A DNA stretch of 40,244 nt from Candidatus Epulonipiscium sp. Its GTDB lineage: Bacteria; Bacillota; Clostridia; Lachnospirales; JAAYNZ01. The notes under the pieces were generated by a model. That model saw only the letters and a program-made list of their open reading frames with translations, was not told the origin of the DNA and made no database searches. This document shows positions 25,800 to 32,738 of this stretch, piece after piece. The DNA lies in contig JAAZLH010000299.1 in NCBI GenBank assembly GCA_012799415.1, positions 1-40,244 on the forward strand. The letters are read 5' to 3'. Both the position numbers and the translations under genes were made by a program. The number at the start of each line of letters is the position of its first letter. Within the stretch, counting starts at the first letter, position 1.

Positions 25800-27119
25800 A
25801 TGCAAACATATCTTCATTCTGTTACTTTACGATCAGAAAAATGCATAGGTTGTACAGACTGCATAAAAAGATGTCCTACAGAAGCCATCCGTGTACGTAA
25901 TGGGAAGGCTGTAATTATGAATGAACGTTGTATAGATTGTGGTATGTGCATTCGAGTATGTCGACACCACGCAAAAAAAGCAATTACAGATCCCTTACGT
26001 ACGATACGTCAATATAAATATAAGATTGCCTTGCCATCACCCACTTTATATGCACAGTTCAAGGACATACAGGATGTTAATTTAATTTTGATGCTTTTAA
26101 AAAAGGTGGGATTTGACTCCGTTTATGAGGTGGCCAAAGCAGCAACACGTGTTACAGAAATGAGTAAGCCTCTTTTTCAAACTATTGATAAAAGGCCTAT
26201 CATATCTTCAGCTTGTCCTGCTATTGTTCGTTTAATCCAGATTAGGTTTCCATCCCTTATTGAAAACCTAATGCCTATCATGTCACCTATGGAAGTTGGA
26301 GCCAGAATCAGTAAATATCAGGCAGAAGCTTTAGGCTATCGATCAGAAGAGATAGGTACGTTTTTTATTAGTCCATGTCCTGCCAAAGCTACAGATGTAA
26401 AAAAACCCTTAGGTATAGAAGAATCCTATGTTGATGGAGTAATCTCAATTCGAGATTTATATTTGGAAATGCTTTGTTATTTAAAAGAGACATCTACAGA
26501 AACCATTGAACAAATCCAAAAAAGTACTTTTGACGGAATTAGTTGGGCTATGAGTGGGGGAGAGGGTGGTTCTTTAGGATTAAATAAATATATCGCAGTA
26601 GATGGAATTGAAAATGTAATCCGAGTTCTTGAACAAGTAGAAAATGGGACATTGGGAGAAGTAGATTTTATTGAGTCCTTGGCTTGTATTGGAGGTTGCC
26701 TGGGTGGCCCCTTAGCTGTTGAAAATAGTTTTATTGCAAAAAGCAGATTAAAAGAACTTAATAAGACAAATCTAAATGAGAAAAGAACAATAAACCGCTT
26801 GACAGATTGGGATAGGTTATTTAGCATTCAGTGGTCTAAAACCATAAATTCCATTCCAGTTCTTAAACTTGATGAAGATATGATAAAGGCAATGGAAAAA
26901 ATGGAGCAGTTAGAAGAGATTTATTCTCATTTACCAGGTATAGATTGTGGTTCTTGTGGTGCACCTACTTGTAGGGCCTTAGCGGAGGACATAGTTAGAG
27001 AACGGGCTCATATTGAAGATTGTATTTTTATGTTACGGCAACGGGTTATAGAAATGGCCGAAGATATGGTTCAATTATCTAGAAAACTTTCTTCTCCCAC
27101 TGTAGGGCATTTAAAATAA
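25800..27119 (+). CDS. putative sensory [FeFe]-hydrogenase (HydS / group D-like)
   Basis: A 439-residue iron-sulfur protein. N-terminal 2[4Fe-4S] ferredoxin domain: C15, C18, C21, C25 and C44, C47, C50, C54. The hydrogenase large-subunit domain keeps all four H-cluster cysteines: C139 (SSACP), C193 (SPCPAK), C296 and C300 (SLACIGGC). The proton-relay cysteine next to C139 is alanine (A138), a feature reported for sensory [FeFe]-hydrogenases. The C-terminal part has another Fe-S motif, DCGSCGAPTC (C383, C386, C391, then C408). There is no PAS or kinase domain. A sensor passing H2 or redox state to the adjacent ATPase is the likely role; catalytic H2 production is unlikely. Confidence 0.85.
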   Translation: MQTYLHSVTLRSEKCIGCTDCIKRCPTEAIRVRNGKAVIMNERCIDCGMCIRVCRHHAKKAITDPLRTIRQYKYKIALPSPTLYAQFKDIQDVNLILMLLKKVGFDSVYEVAKAATRVTEMSKPLFQTIDKRPIISSACPAIVRLIQIRFPSLIENLMPIMSPMEVGARISKYQAEALGYRSEEIGTFFISPCPAKATDVKKPLGIEESYVDGVISIRDLYLEMLCYLKETSTETIEQIQKSTFDGISWAMSGGEGGSLGLNKYIAVDGIENVIRVLEQVENGTLGEVDFIESLACIGGCLGGPLAVENSFIAKSRLKELNKTNLNEKRTINRLTDWDRLFSIQWSKTINSIPVLKLDEDMIKAMEKMEQLEEIYSHLPGIDCGSCGAPTCRALAEDIVRERAHIEDCIFMLRQRVIEMAEDMVQLSRKLSSPTVGHLK

Positions 27120-27168
27120 CTTTATAATAAGTATATGTTTACTGTATAAAGAAAAGGAGAAAAATTAT

Positions 27169-27504
27169 ATGACAGTGCAAGATATGATGGAAAGCTTACA
27201 GTTATCATTAGTAGCTGGAGAAGAAGGGTTAGAAAAAAAAATTACTACAGGTTTTATTTGTGACTTATTAAGTATGGTGATGGCTAAAGCAGAAGAAGGC
27301 TCAGTCTGGATTACAATACAAGGTCATATTAACATAGTAGCAGTTGCTAGCTTAGTTAATATATCCTGCATTATTGTTGTACAAGGAACCATCGTTCAGG
27401 CCGACACCATTGCAAAAGCCAATGAAGAAAAAATCCCCATTTTTACAACCCCCTGCACAGCCTATGAAATCGCTAAAAAATTAATTCATATTGGTATCCT
27501 TTAA
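27169..27504 (+). CDS. DRTGG-domain protein (second copy)
   Basis: A 111-residue protein of the same small DRTGG family as the gene at 25030 but clearly diverged (opens MTVQDMMESLQLSLVAG; CIIVVQGTIVQADTIAKA in the middle). It follows the hydrogenase-like gene by 49 bases with RBS AAAGGAGA and ends the cassette. In many Clostridia the next gene is a PHP phosphoesterase and then a second GHKL ATPase; here the coding strand stops and a minus-strand gene follows. Confidence 0.8.
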   Translation: MTVQDMMESLQLSLVAGEEGLEKKITTGFICDLLSMVMAKAEEGSVWITIQGHINIVAVASLVNISCIIVVQGTIVQADTIAKANEEKIPIFTTPCTAYEIAKKLIHIGIL

Positions 27505-27745
27505 ACAATTCTTGGATCATCCTCTACTTATCTCCTTATTTTATTTAGGGACCTACAAATACAATACTCTATCTCTTAAAACAGGAGATGAGAATAGGAT
27601 AGTTTCTGGATAACATATCACAAGGGTACTAGTGCCAAAGACATGTCGAGACTTTCGTATCCAGAGGGGGAACTTCCTCTGAATACGAAAATTAGTTTAT
27701 GGTCATAAAATCTAATAGAGAGATAAAGAAGATAATGTTGATGAC
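27505..27745. other. 241-bp gap between converging genes, containing two competing stems
   Basis: No gene is seen. A 14-pair hairpin spans 27653-27690: 8 pairs, one mismatch, 6 pairs. Its 5' arm (27658-27665, TATCCAGA) is also the exact complement of TCTGGATA at 27605-27612, so in + strand RNA two mutually exclusive structures can form. No T run follows on either strand, so it is not a classical terminator. I recognise no known riboswitch or RNA family. It may be a 3' UTR or a small RNA. Confidence 0.4.
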
Positions 27746-29167
27746 CTATTTAATCAAGTCCTCCATTGTTTCAAGAATTAATTTTACTCCATGGTCTATC
27801 TCCTTTGGGGAAGCTATTGAAAAACTAAATCGAAAAGAGTATTGATGATCTTGAGATAAGGAAAACAAGGATCCAGGGGCAACAACGACTTGTTTTTGGA
27901 GAAGAGTATTATAAAATGTTTCCATGGGATATGATGATTTTAGCTGTAGCCATAGGCCTAAACCACCTCCAGGGGGAAGATATTCAATATACTCCCTTAA
28001 ATGCATTTCAAGGATTTGTAGCGAATGTTGATACTGAAGTTGGTAAAAGGTTGTTATTTTTTCTAACTGTATCTCCCAAAGACCCAAGGATAGGTAACGT
28101 TCAAAACTACGTTGAAGAAGAGCAGACGCCAATATACCTTGCCTTGGTTGGGTAGAAAAAAAAGTTGAACATAATAAATTTGGAATACTTACAAAGCCAA
28201 GTCGTAGCCCTGGCATAGAAGGGAAACCTTTAATATAAATCACTCGATCAGATTTATCCAAAGCTTTTAAAGTGAGCTGTCTAGATCCAACATAGTGTAA
28301 ATCGCAAAAGAGGTCTAATTCTATCAGATAAAACTCATACTGTACAGCTAGCTCAAGAATTTTTCTTTTTTTAGCTATAGAATAAGAGACACCCGTAGGA
28401 TTTTGATAAGAAGGCATTAAGCAAACCCATTTTGGGCGATATGCTTTCAGACGTGTTTCAAGAAAACAGATGTCAATCCCGTCTTTTTCCATAGGAATTT
28501 CAACAGTTTTTGCGCCCCTCGACTGAAAAATTGCTAGAATTTGGGGATCAGTTGGTGTTTCAACAAAAATAAAATCTCCACATTGCAGTAAAGTTTGAGA
28601 TAAAAAAGCAATCCCTTCTTTGATCCCTGATATAATTTGTATTTGATCAACGGAAGTGTTAATTTGGGTTCTTTGCATCCATTGACAAAGAGTTTCTCGA
28701 AGAGGAACATAGCCTTTAGGATCTTCAGAGGAAAAAGCATCACCTAAATCACGATCTAATACATCATTGATTGCCCGCTTAAAATCTTGTACAGGGAACA
28801 AATGAGTAGGTGGTGTTAAACTAGCAAAATTGAGTAAAGGGCTTTCTCTAGACTGTAAAGATGTAGGTGAAAAACTAGGAAGATTGATCTCCTTTAACTT
28901 CTCAAAATATTTTAGGGATAGGGGCATCACATAGGTTCCGCTTCCTACTTTGGAATAGACTATGCCTTTATTTTCTAAATATTTATAAGTCGCAACGATG
29001 GTGCTTGTATTCACTTTTAGCTGATTTGCTAAGGAACGAATGGGTGGCAATTTGGAATGGGGTTGAAGCTGATTCGTTTCAATAAGGTAATAAAAATAAT
29101 TTCCTATCTGCTGATAAATGGGTGTGTTGGAACATTTATCTAAACAAAAAGATGAAAAATACTTCAT
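27746..29167 (-). CDS. MocR-type GntR regulator with degenerate aminotransferase domain
   Basis: A 473-residue minus-strand protein. N-terminal GntR winged helix (residues 15-82; LPPIRSLANQLKVNTSTI and GSGTYVMP), then a class I aminotransferase-like domain (about 110-470). QNPTGV (255-260) is kept. The PLP-lysine motif, normally near FSKxFxPGLRLG, reads GFPSMPGLRLG (314-324), two residues short and without the lysine. The EDDxY/EDDPY stretch reads IELDLFCD (282-289), losing an Asp and the Tyr. The frame is intact, so this is not a simple pseudogene. Divergent from the LacI gene. Its targets are unknown. Confidence 0.82.
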   Translation of the reverse strand: MKYFSSFCLDKCSNTPIYQQIGNYFYYLIETNQLQPHSKLPPIRSLANQLKVNTSTIVATYKYLENKGIVYSKVGSGTYVMPLSLKYFEKLKEINLPSFSPTSLQSRESPLLNFASLTPPTHLFPVQDFKRAINDVLDRDLGDAFSSEDPKGYVPLRETLCQWMQRTQINTSVDQIQIISGIKEGIAFLSQTLLQCGDFIFVETPTDPQILAIFQSRGAKTVEIPMEKDGIDICFLETRLKAYRPKWVCLMPSYQNPTGVSYSIAKKRKILELAVQYEFYLIELDLFCDLHYVGSRQLTLKALDKSDRVIYIKGFPSMPGLRLGFVSIPNLLCSTFFSTQPRQGILASALLQRSFERYLSLGLWEIQLEKITTFYQLQYQHSLQILEMHLREYIEYLPPGGGLGLWLQLKSSYPMETFYNTLLQKQVVVAPGSLFSLSQDHQYSFRFSFSIASPKEIDHGVKLILETMEDLIK

Positions 29168-29284
29168 TTAAAAACTCCTTATTATAATATTTTACTACCT
29201 TATATACTATTATGTTGTTACTTTTAAAATACATAGATTTATTAGATAGAAACCACTTGTTTTTTTTGTGAAAATCAGTTAAAC

Positions 29285-29298
29285 TGAAAGTAGTTTCA
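29285..29298. promoter_or_regulatory. candidate LacI-type operator upstream of lacI-family gene
   Basis: TGAAAGTAGTTTCA has 5-bp inverted arms (TGAAA/TTTCA) and fits the outer positions of a LacI-family site, but the central CG is TA. It lies in the mocR-lacI divergent region, 31 bases before the lacI start, suited to autoregulation. A second small palindrome, CAGTTAAACTG, is at 29276-29286 and overlaps it. Confidence 0.4.
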
Positions 29299-29328
29299 TG
29301 TTATCGATTTCATATATTGAGGTGTAAA

Positions 29329-30336
29329 ATGGCAACAATTAAAGATGTAGCAAAAAAAGCTGGAGTATCACCAACTACTGTTTCTAGAGTTCTGAATAAT
29401 ACGGCACCTGTAAACGAAAAAACAAAAAAAAGAGTCCTTGCAGTTATCAAAGAATTAAACTATACTCCAAATTTACTAGCACAAGGAATGAGAACTAAGA
29501 GATCTAAAATTTTTGGCATCGTGATTCCGGATTACCGGAACTCTTTTTATCACCATCTTTTCCACTATCTAGAATTAGAGGCAAAAAAACAAGGATATCA
29601 TATTTTGGTCAGCTCCACTGGGGAAATGGGAAATATAAAAGAGACAGTGGAAGATCTTATATATCGTAATGTAGATGGGCTTATCATTTGTACATATCAA
29701 GGTGAATCTACTCATATTGATGCTTTACTAGATGTGGCAAAAGATATTCCAATGGTTTTCATGGATCATTTGATTACAGATCAACCTGTTAATATGGTGT
29801 ATACAGATGGCTATCAGGGAATATATAAAATAACTCAGCTTTTAATTGACTTAGGCCATAAAAGAATTGGGTTTATTAAGCCTATTCCTAACTATCAAGT
29901 AGCCAGTGATCGCTATACGGGTTATCTAGAGGCTTTACAAGATGCATCTATTGAGATAGATGAGCAGCTTTTTTACGAGGGAGACTATAGTCTAGAAAGC
30001 GGCTATCAAGCAGCAGAATATTTTTTAAAGGAACTAAAATCTCCGCCAACTGCCATTATTTCCTCTACTGATTTGATGGCAATGGGGGCTATGAAGTATA
30101 TTCAGGCTCGAGGCCTTCAGATACCTAAAGATATCGCTATTTCAGGATTTGATAATCTATCTACTAGTGAATTAGTTACTCCTTCATTAACCACCTACCA
30201 TCAACCTGTAGAACAGATGGCGGAGGTAGTTATTTCAATTCTAATGAATCAATTAGCTAATCCTAATACAAAGGCAAGAAAAGTCATGCTTGAAGGAACA
30301 TTGATTGTGCGTAACTCAACTCATGGTTCTAAGTAA
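29329..30336 (+). CDS. LacI family transcriptional regulator
   Basis: A 335-residue repressor. The N-terminal LacI helix-turn-helix is IKDVAKKAGVSPTTVSRVLN (residues 4-23) with the hinge to about residue 60, followed by a periplasmic-binding-protein-like effector domain (GIVIPDYRNSFYHHL, then PTAIISSTDLMAMGAMK and AISGFDNLSTSELVTPSLTT). Effectors of this class are sugars; the gene directly downstream encodes L-rhamnose isomerase, so L-rhamnose or a derivative is plausible. Start is the ATG after GAGGTG; the TTG at 29317 is unlikely. The stop codon lies inside a perfect 38-bp palindrome. Confidence 0.9.
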   Translation: MATIKDVAKKAGVSPTTVSRVLNNTAPVNEKTKKRVLAVIKELNYTPNLLAQGMRTKRSKIFGIVIPDYRNSFYHHLFHYLELEAKKQGYHILVSSTGEMGNIKETVEDLIYRNVDGLIICTYQGESTHIDALLDVAKDIPMVFMDHLITDQPVNMVYTDGYQGIYKITQLLIDLGHKRIGFIKPIPNYQVASDRYTGYLEALQDASIEIDEQLFYEGDYSLESGYQAAEYFLKELKSPPTAIISSTDLMAMGAMKYIQARGLQIPKDIAISGFDNLSTSELVTPSLTTYHQPVEQMAEVVISILMNQLANPNTKARKVMLEGTLIVRNSTHGSK

Positions 30337-30365
30337 AAGAGAATAATTATTCTCTTTTACTTAGA
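30328..30365. repeat. perfect 38-bp palindrome overlapping the lacI stop codon
   Basis: TCTAAGTAAAAGAGAATAA followed at once by its reverse complement, 19+19 bp with no mismatch. It includes the lacI stop codon (30334-30336). As RNA it makes a long hairpin that could end transcription, but there is no T run after it. Two LacI/cre-type sites follow within 3 bases. Confidence 0.8.
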
Positions 30366-30367
30366 AA

Positions 30368-30395
30368 TGAAATCGTTATCATGAAAACGATATCT
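30368..30395. promoter_or_regulatory. tandem LacI/CcpA-type operators upstream of rhaA
   Basis: TGAAATCGTTATCA (30368-30381) fits TGWAANCGNTNWCA at every position. TGAAAACGATATCT (30382-30395) follows with no gap and one mismatch (last base). They lie about 70 bases before the rhaA start and overlap or precede a possible TATTAT -10 (30406-30411). Either the adjacent LacI protein or CcpA could bind. Confidence 0.65.
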
Positions 30396-30466
30396 AATGG
30401 ACTGTTATTATAGAATAGCTATGAATTAGATTATTTAAGAAAATAAAGATAGGAAGGAGATTTGTT

Positions 30467-31735
30467 ATGAAAGATACAGTAGCAAAAATCAAAGATAATT
30501 ATGACCGTGCAAAGGAAGTGTATGCGGAGTGGGGGGTTGATACAGATCAGGTGTTAATAGAATTAGAAGAAGTAGCAATTTCTCTTCATTGTTGGCAGGG
30601 TGATGATGTAGGTGGGTTTGAAAGTGCCTCAGATGAATTGACAGGAGGAATTCAAGTCACTGGGAACTATTTAGGTAAAGCGAATACAGCTTCAGAACTA
30701 AGACAAGATTTAGAAAAGGCACTTTCTTTAATTCCTGGTAAGCACCGTGTTAACCTCCATGCCATTTATGCAGAAACGGAGGGGGAAAAAGTAGATAGAA
30801 ACCAATTAGAGCCAAAACATTTTAAAAATTGGGTGGATTGGGCAAAACAGCAAGGGGTAGGACTTGATTTTAATCCTACTTTCTTCTCACATCCCAAAAG
30901 TGATGATGGATTTACACTTAGCCATAGTGATGAAAGCATCAGAAAGTTTTGGATAGAACATGGAAAAGCGTGTCGAAAAATAGGGGCTTATTTTGGAAAA
31001 GAATTAGGAACACCTTGTGTTACAAATATTTGGATTCCAGATGGGTATAAAGATATTCCAGTGGATCGTTTTACTCCTCGACGACGTTTGAAAGAATCAT
31101 TAGATGAAATTTTAAGTGAACCTATTTCTAAAGAATACAATCTTGATGCTGTAGAGAGTAAATTATTCGGTATTGGATCTGAAAGCTATGTAGTAGGATC
31201 ACATGAATTTTATATGGGATATGCTGTTAAAAATAACACATTGCTTTGTCTAGATGCAGGACATTTTCACCCAACAGAAGTTATTTCAAATAAAATATCT
31301 AGTATGATGAATTTTGTCGATGAGCTTTTACTTCATGTTAGCCGCCCTGTTCGTTGGGATAGTGATCATGTTGTTATATTTGATGATGAATTACAAGCTA
31401 TTATGGAAGAGATTGTGAGAGGAAATTTTTTAGACAAAACACATATTGGATTAGATTTCTTTGATGCTAGTATCAATCGTATTGGGGCATGGGTTATTGG
31501 AACTCGCAATGCAATTAAAGCATTACTAAAGGCAATGTTAGAGCCTACAAAAATTTTAAAACAATATGAATTAGAAGGAGACTTAACCTCTCGTTTAGCT
31601 ATGTTAGAAGAATTAAAAGCTTATCCATGGGCAGCAGTTTGGGATTACTATTGTATGCAACAAAACGTACCTGTAAAAGAGAAATGGCTTACAGAAGTAA
31701 AAGCTTATGAAAAAGAGGTCTTGAGTCAGCGGTAA
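30467..31735 (+). CDS. rhaA: L-rhamnose isomerase
   Basis: A 422-residue cytoplasmic aldose-ketose isomerase (L-rhamnose to L-rhamnulose), close to the usual 419. The family is recognisable throughout: [15 protein letters not shown] (residues 38-52), [17 protein letters not shown] (137-153), [12 protein letters not shown] (243-254), and the metal-site segment [12 protein letters not shown] (D263, H266, H268) with RWDSDHV (296-302). RBS AAGGAGA. No rhaB, rhaD, rhaM or transporter is nearby, so the isomerase is isolated from its pathway. Regulated most likely by the LacI gene upstream through the tandem operators, and closed by a terminator. Confidence 0.93.
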   Translation: MKDTVAKIKDNYDRAKEVYAEWGVDTDQVLIELEEVAISLHCWQGDDVGGFESASDELTGGIQVTGNYLGKANTASELRQDLEKALSLIPGKHRVNLHAIYAETEGEKVDRNQLEPKHFKNWVDWAKQQGVGLDFNPTFFSHPKSDDGFTLSHSDESIRKFWIEHGKACRKIGAYFGKELGTPCVTNIWIPDGYKDIPVDRFTPRRRLKESLDEILSEPISKEYNLDAVESKLFGIGSESYVVGSHEFYMGYAVKNNTLLCLDAGHFHPTEVISNKISSMMNFVDELLLHVSRPVRWDSDHVVIFDDELQAIMEEIVRGNFLDKTHIGLDFFDASINRIGAWVIGTRNAIKALLKAMLEPTKILKQYELEGDLTSRLAMLEELKAYPWAAVWDYYCMQQNVPVKEKWLTEVKAYEKEVLSQR

Positions 31736-31753
31736 GTATAAGGAGTAAAATGC

Positions 31754-31798
31754 AAACAAGGCAAAAATTAATCAGTTTAATTCTTGCCTTGTTTTTTT
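31754..31798 (+). terminator. intrinsic terminator after rhaA
   Basis: AAACAAGGCAA pairs with TTGCCTTGTTT, with a further short AT stem and a T run (TTTTTTT) after it. One mismatch in the inner stem. Confidence 0.85.
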
Positions 31799-31804
31799 AT
31801 TTAT

Positions 31805-31871
31805 TAAACTACTTTGATCTTAATGCATGGTTATATCCTTTCAATGTTATGATATAATAAAAAGTAGTTTA
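31805..31871. repeat. 11-bp inverted repeat flanking the promoter of the second ATPase gene
   Basis: TAAACTACTTT (31805-31815) and AAAGTAGTTTA (31861-31871) are exact complements, 45 bases apart, and enclose a TATAAT (31853-31858). The right arm sits just before the RBS of the gene at 31889. The core AAAGTAGTTT also occurs in the operator-like site at 29287-29296. Confidence 0.55.
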
Positions 31872-31888
31872 CTAAGAGGAGGAAGAAT

Positions 31889-32437
31889 ATGCTAGAAATT
31901 GCATTGCATATACTAGATATTATTCAAAACAGTATTCACGCAGAATCAACAGAAATAGAGCTACAGATTATTGAAGATCCTAAGAATAATTTGTTTGCTT
32001 TTTCAGTGAAAGATAATGGAAAAGGAATGACAGAAGAGTTTGTTAAACAATTAAAAAATCCTTTTCATACAACACGTACAACTAGGAAGGTAGGACTGGG
32101 AATCCCTTTACTTGTAGATGCTTGCCAACAATCCAAAGGAGATGTAGAAATTAAAAGTACAATAGGCAAAGGAACTTTTTTAAAAGCATGGATGAATTAT
32201 AATCATATTGATCGGGCACCTCTTGGAGATATGCCTTCAACAATCGTATCTATTTTGTTATCTTTAAAGGATCAATGTTTTGTCTATATACATCGATATG
32301 CAAACAGGGAGTTTAGTTTAGATACTAGGGAGCTAAAGGAGATATTAGGAGAGGTTTCATTACAAGATGCAGTAGTGCTTCAATGGTTAAGGAACTATGT
32401 CGAAGAAAATTTGACAGAAATTAGACAAAGATCCTAA
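31889..32437 (+). CDS. GHKL ATP-binding protein of the hydrogenase-associated cassette (second ATPase)
   Basis: A 182-residue protein with one HATPase_c domain: N-box ILDIIQNSIHA (residues 8-18), G1 box DNGKGM (42-47), G2 box GLGIPLL (69-75). A C-terminal region of about 70 residues follows (from NHIDRAPLGDMPSTI) that I recognise from ATPases lying upstream of NuoE/NuoF/HydA genes in Clostridia. No membrane segment or dimerisation/phosphoacceptor domain. RBS AGAGGAGG. In this genome it is about 4.4 kb from the first part of the cassette, has its own promoter region, and is followed by rnf instead of hydrogenase genes. Confidence 0.8.
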   Translation: MLEIALHILDIIQNSIHAESTEIELQIIEDPKNNLFAFSVKDNGKGMTEEFVKQLKNPFHTTRTTRKVGLGIPLLVDACQQSKGDVEIKSTIGKGTFLKAWMNYNHIDRAPLGDMPSTIVSILLSLKDQCFVYIHRYANREFSLDTRELKEILGEVSLQDAVVLQWLRNYVEENLTEIRQRS

Positions 32438-32738
32438 AAAAACGACTTATTTAAAAGAAAAATTGTGAAATTAACTTGTGAAATTTTCCTTAACGACCAA
32501 TGTATACACTATACAAAGTTATATTTAAAGGATGTTTTCCGCTTGTTGTCTATATCTTAGGGATTGTACAAAATTTATCAATGATTGTATCATGCATAAA
32601 AATATACTATGATAGAGGTAAAGGACCATCATTTGTTCAAAAGGTAGGATCCATAATAAGTCATCTGCATTTCATTTTATTTTAAAAAATAAGATGAAAT
32701 GATAGGATAAAGAATGATATTAGACAGGAGGGTTTAAC
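32438..32738 (+). other. 301-bp leader region before rnfC, no gene supported
   Basis: Contains the candidate promoter at 32585-32613 and an AT-rich imperfect dyad (32668-32701, CATTTCATTTTATT with AATAAGATGAAATG, one G-U pair) about 40 bases before rnfC. A 61-codon open frame at 32500 has no ribosome site. The leader from the promoter to rnfC would be about 120 bases and could be regulatory. Confidence 0.45.
32585..32613 (+). promoter_or_regulatory. candidate promoter for the rnf operon
   Basis: TTGTAT (32585-32590), 17 bases, TATGAT (32608-32613). The -10 matches 5 of 6, the -35 only 3 of 6. Confidence 0.4.

Noticed and set aside
27653..27690. Hairpin read as an intrinsic terminator for the converging genes
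   Set aside because: No T run on either strand; kept as an unexplained structure.
27916..28155. 79-codon + strand frame
   Set aside because: Lies antisense inside the mocR gene, which is clearly coding on the minus strand.
32500..32685. 61-codon open frame before rnfC
   Set aside because: No ribosome site, unlikely composition, and it overlaps the candidate rnf promoter. It could be a leader peptide but nothing supports it.
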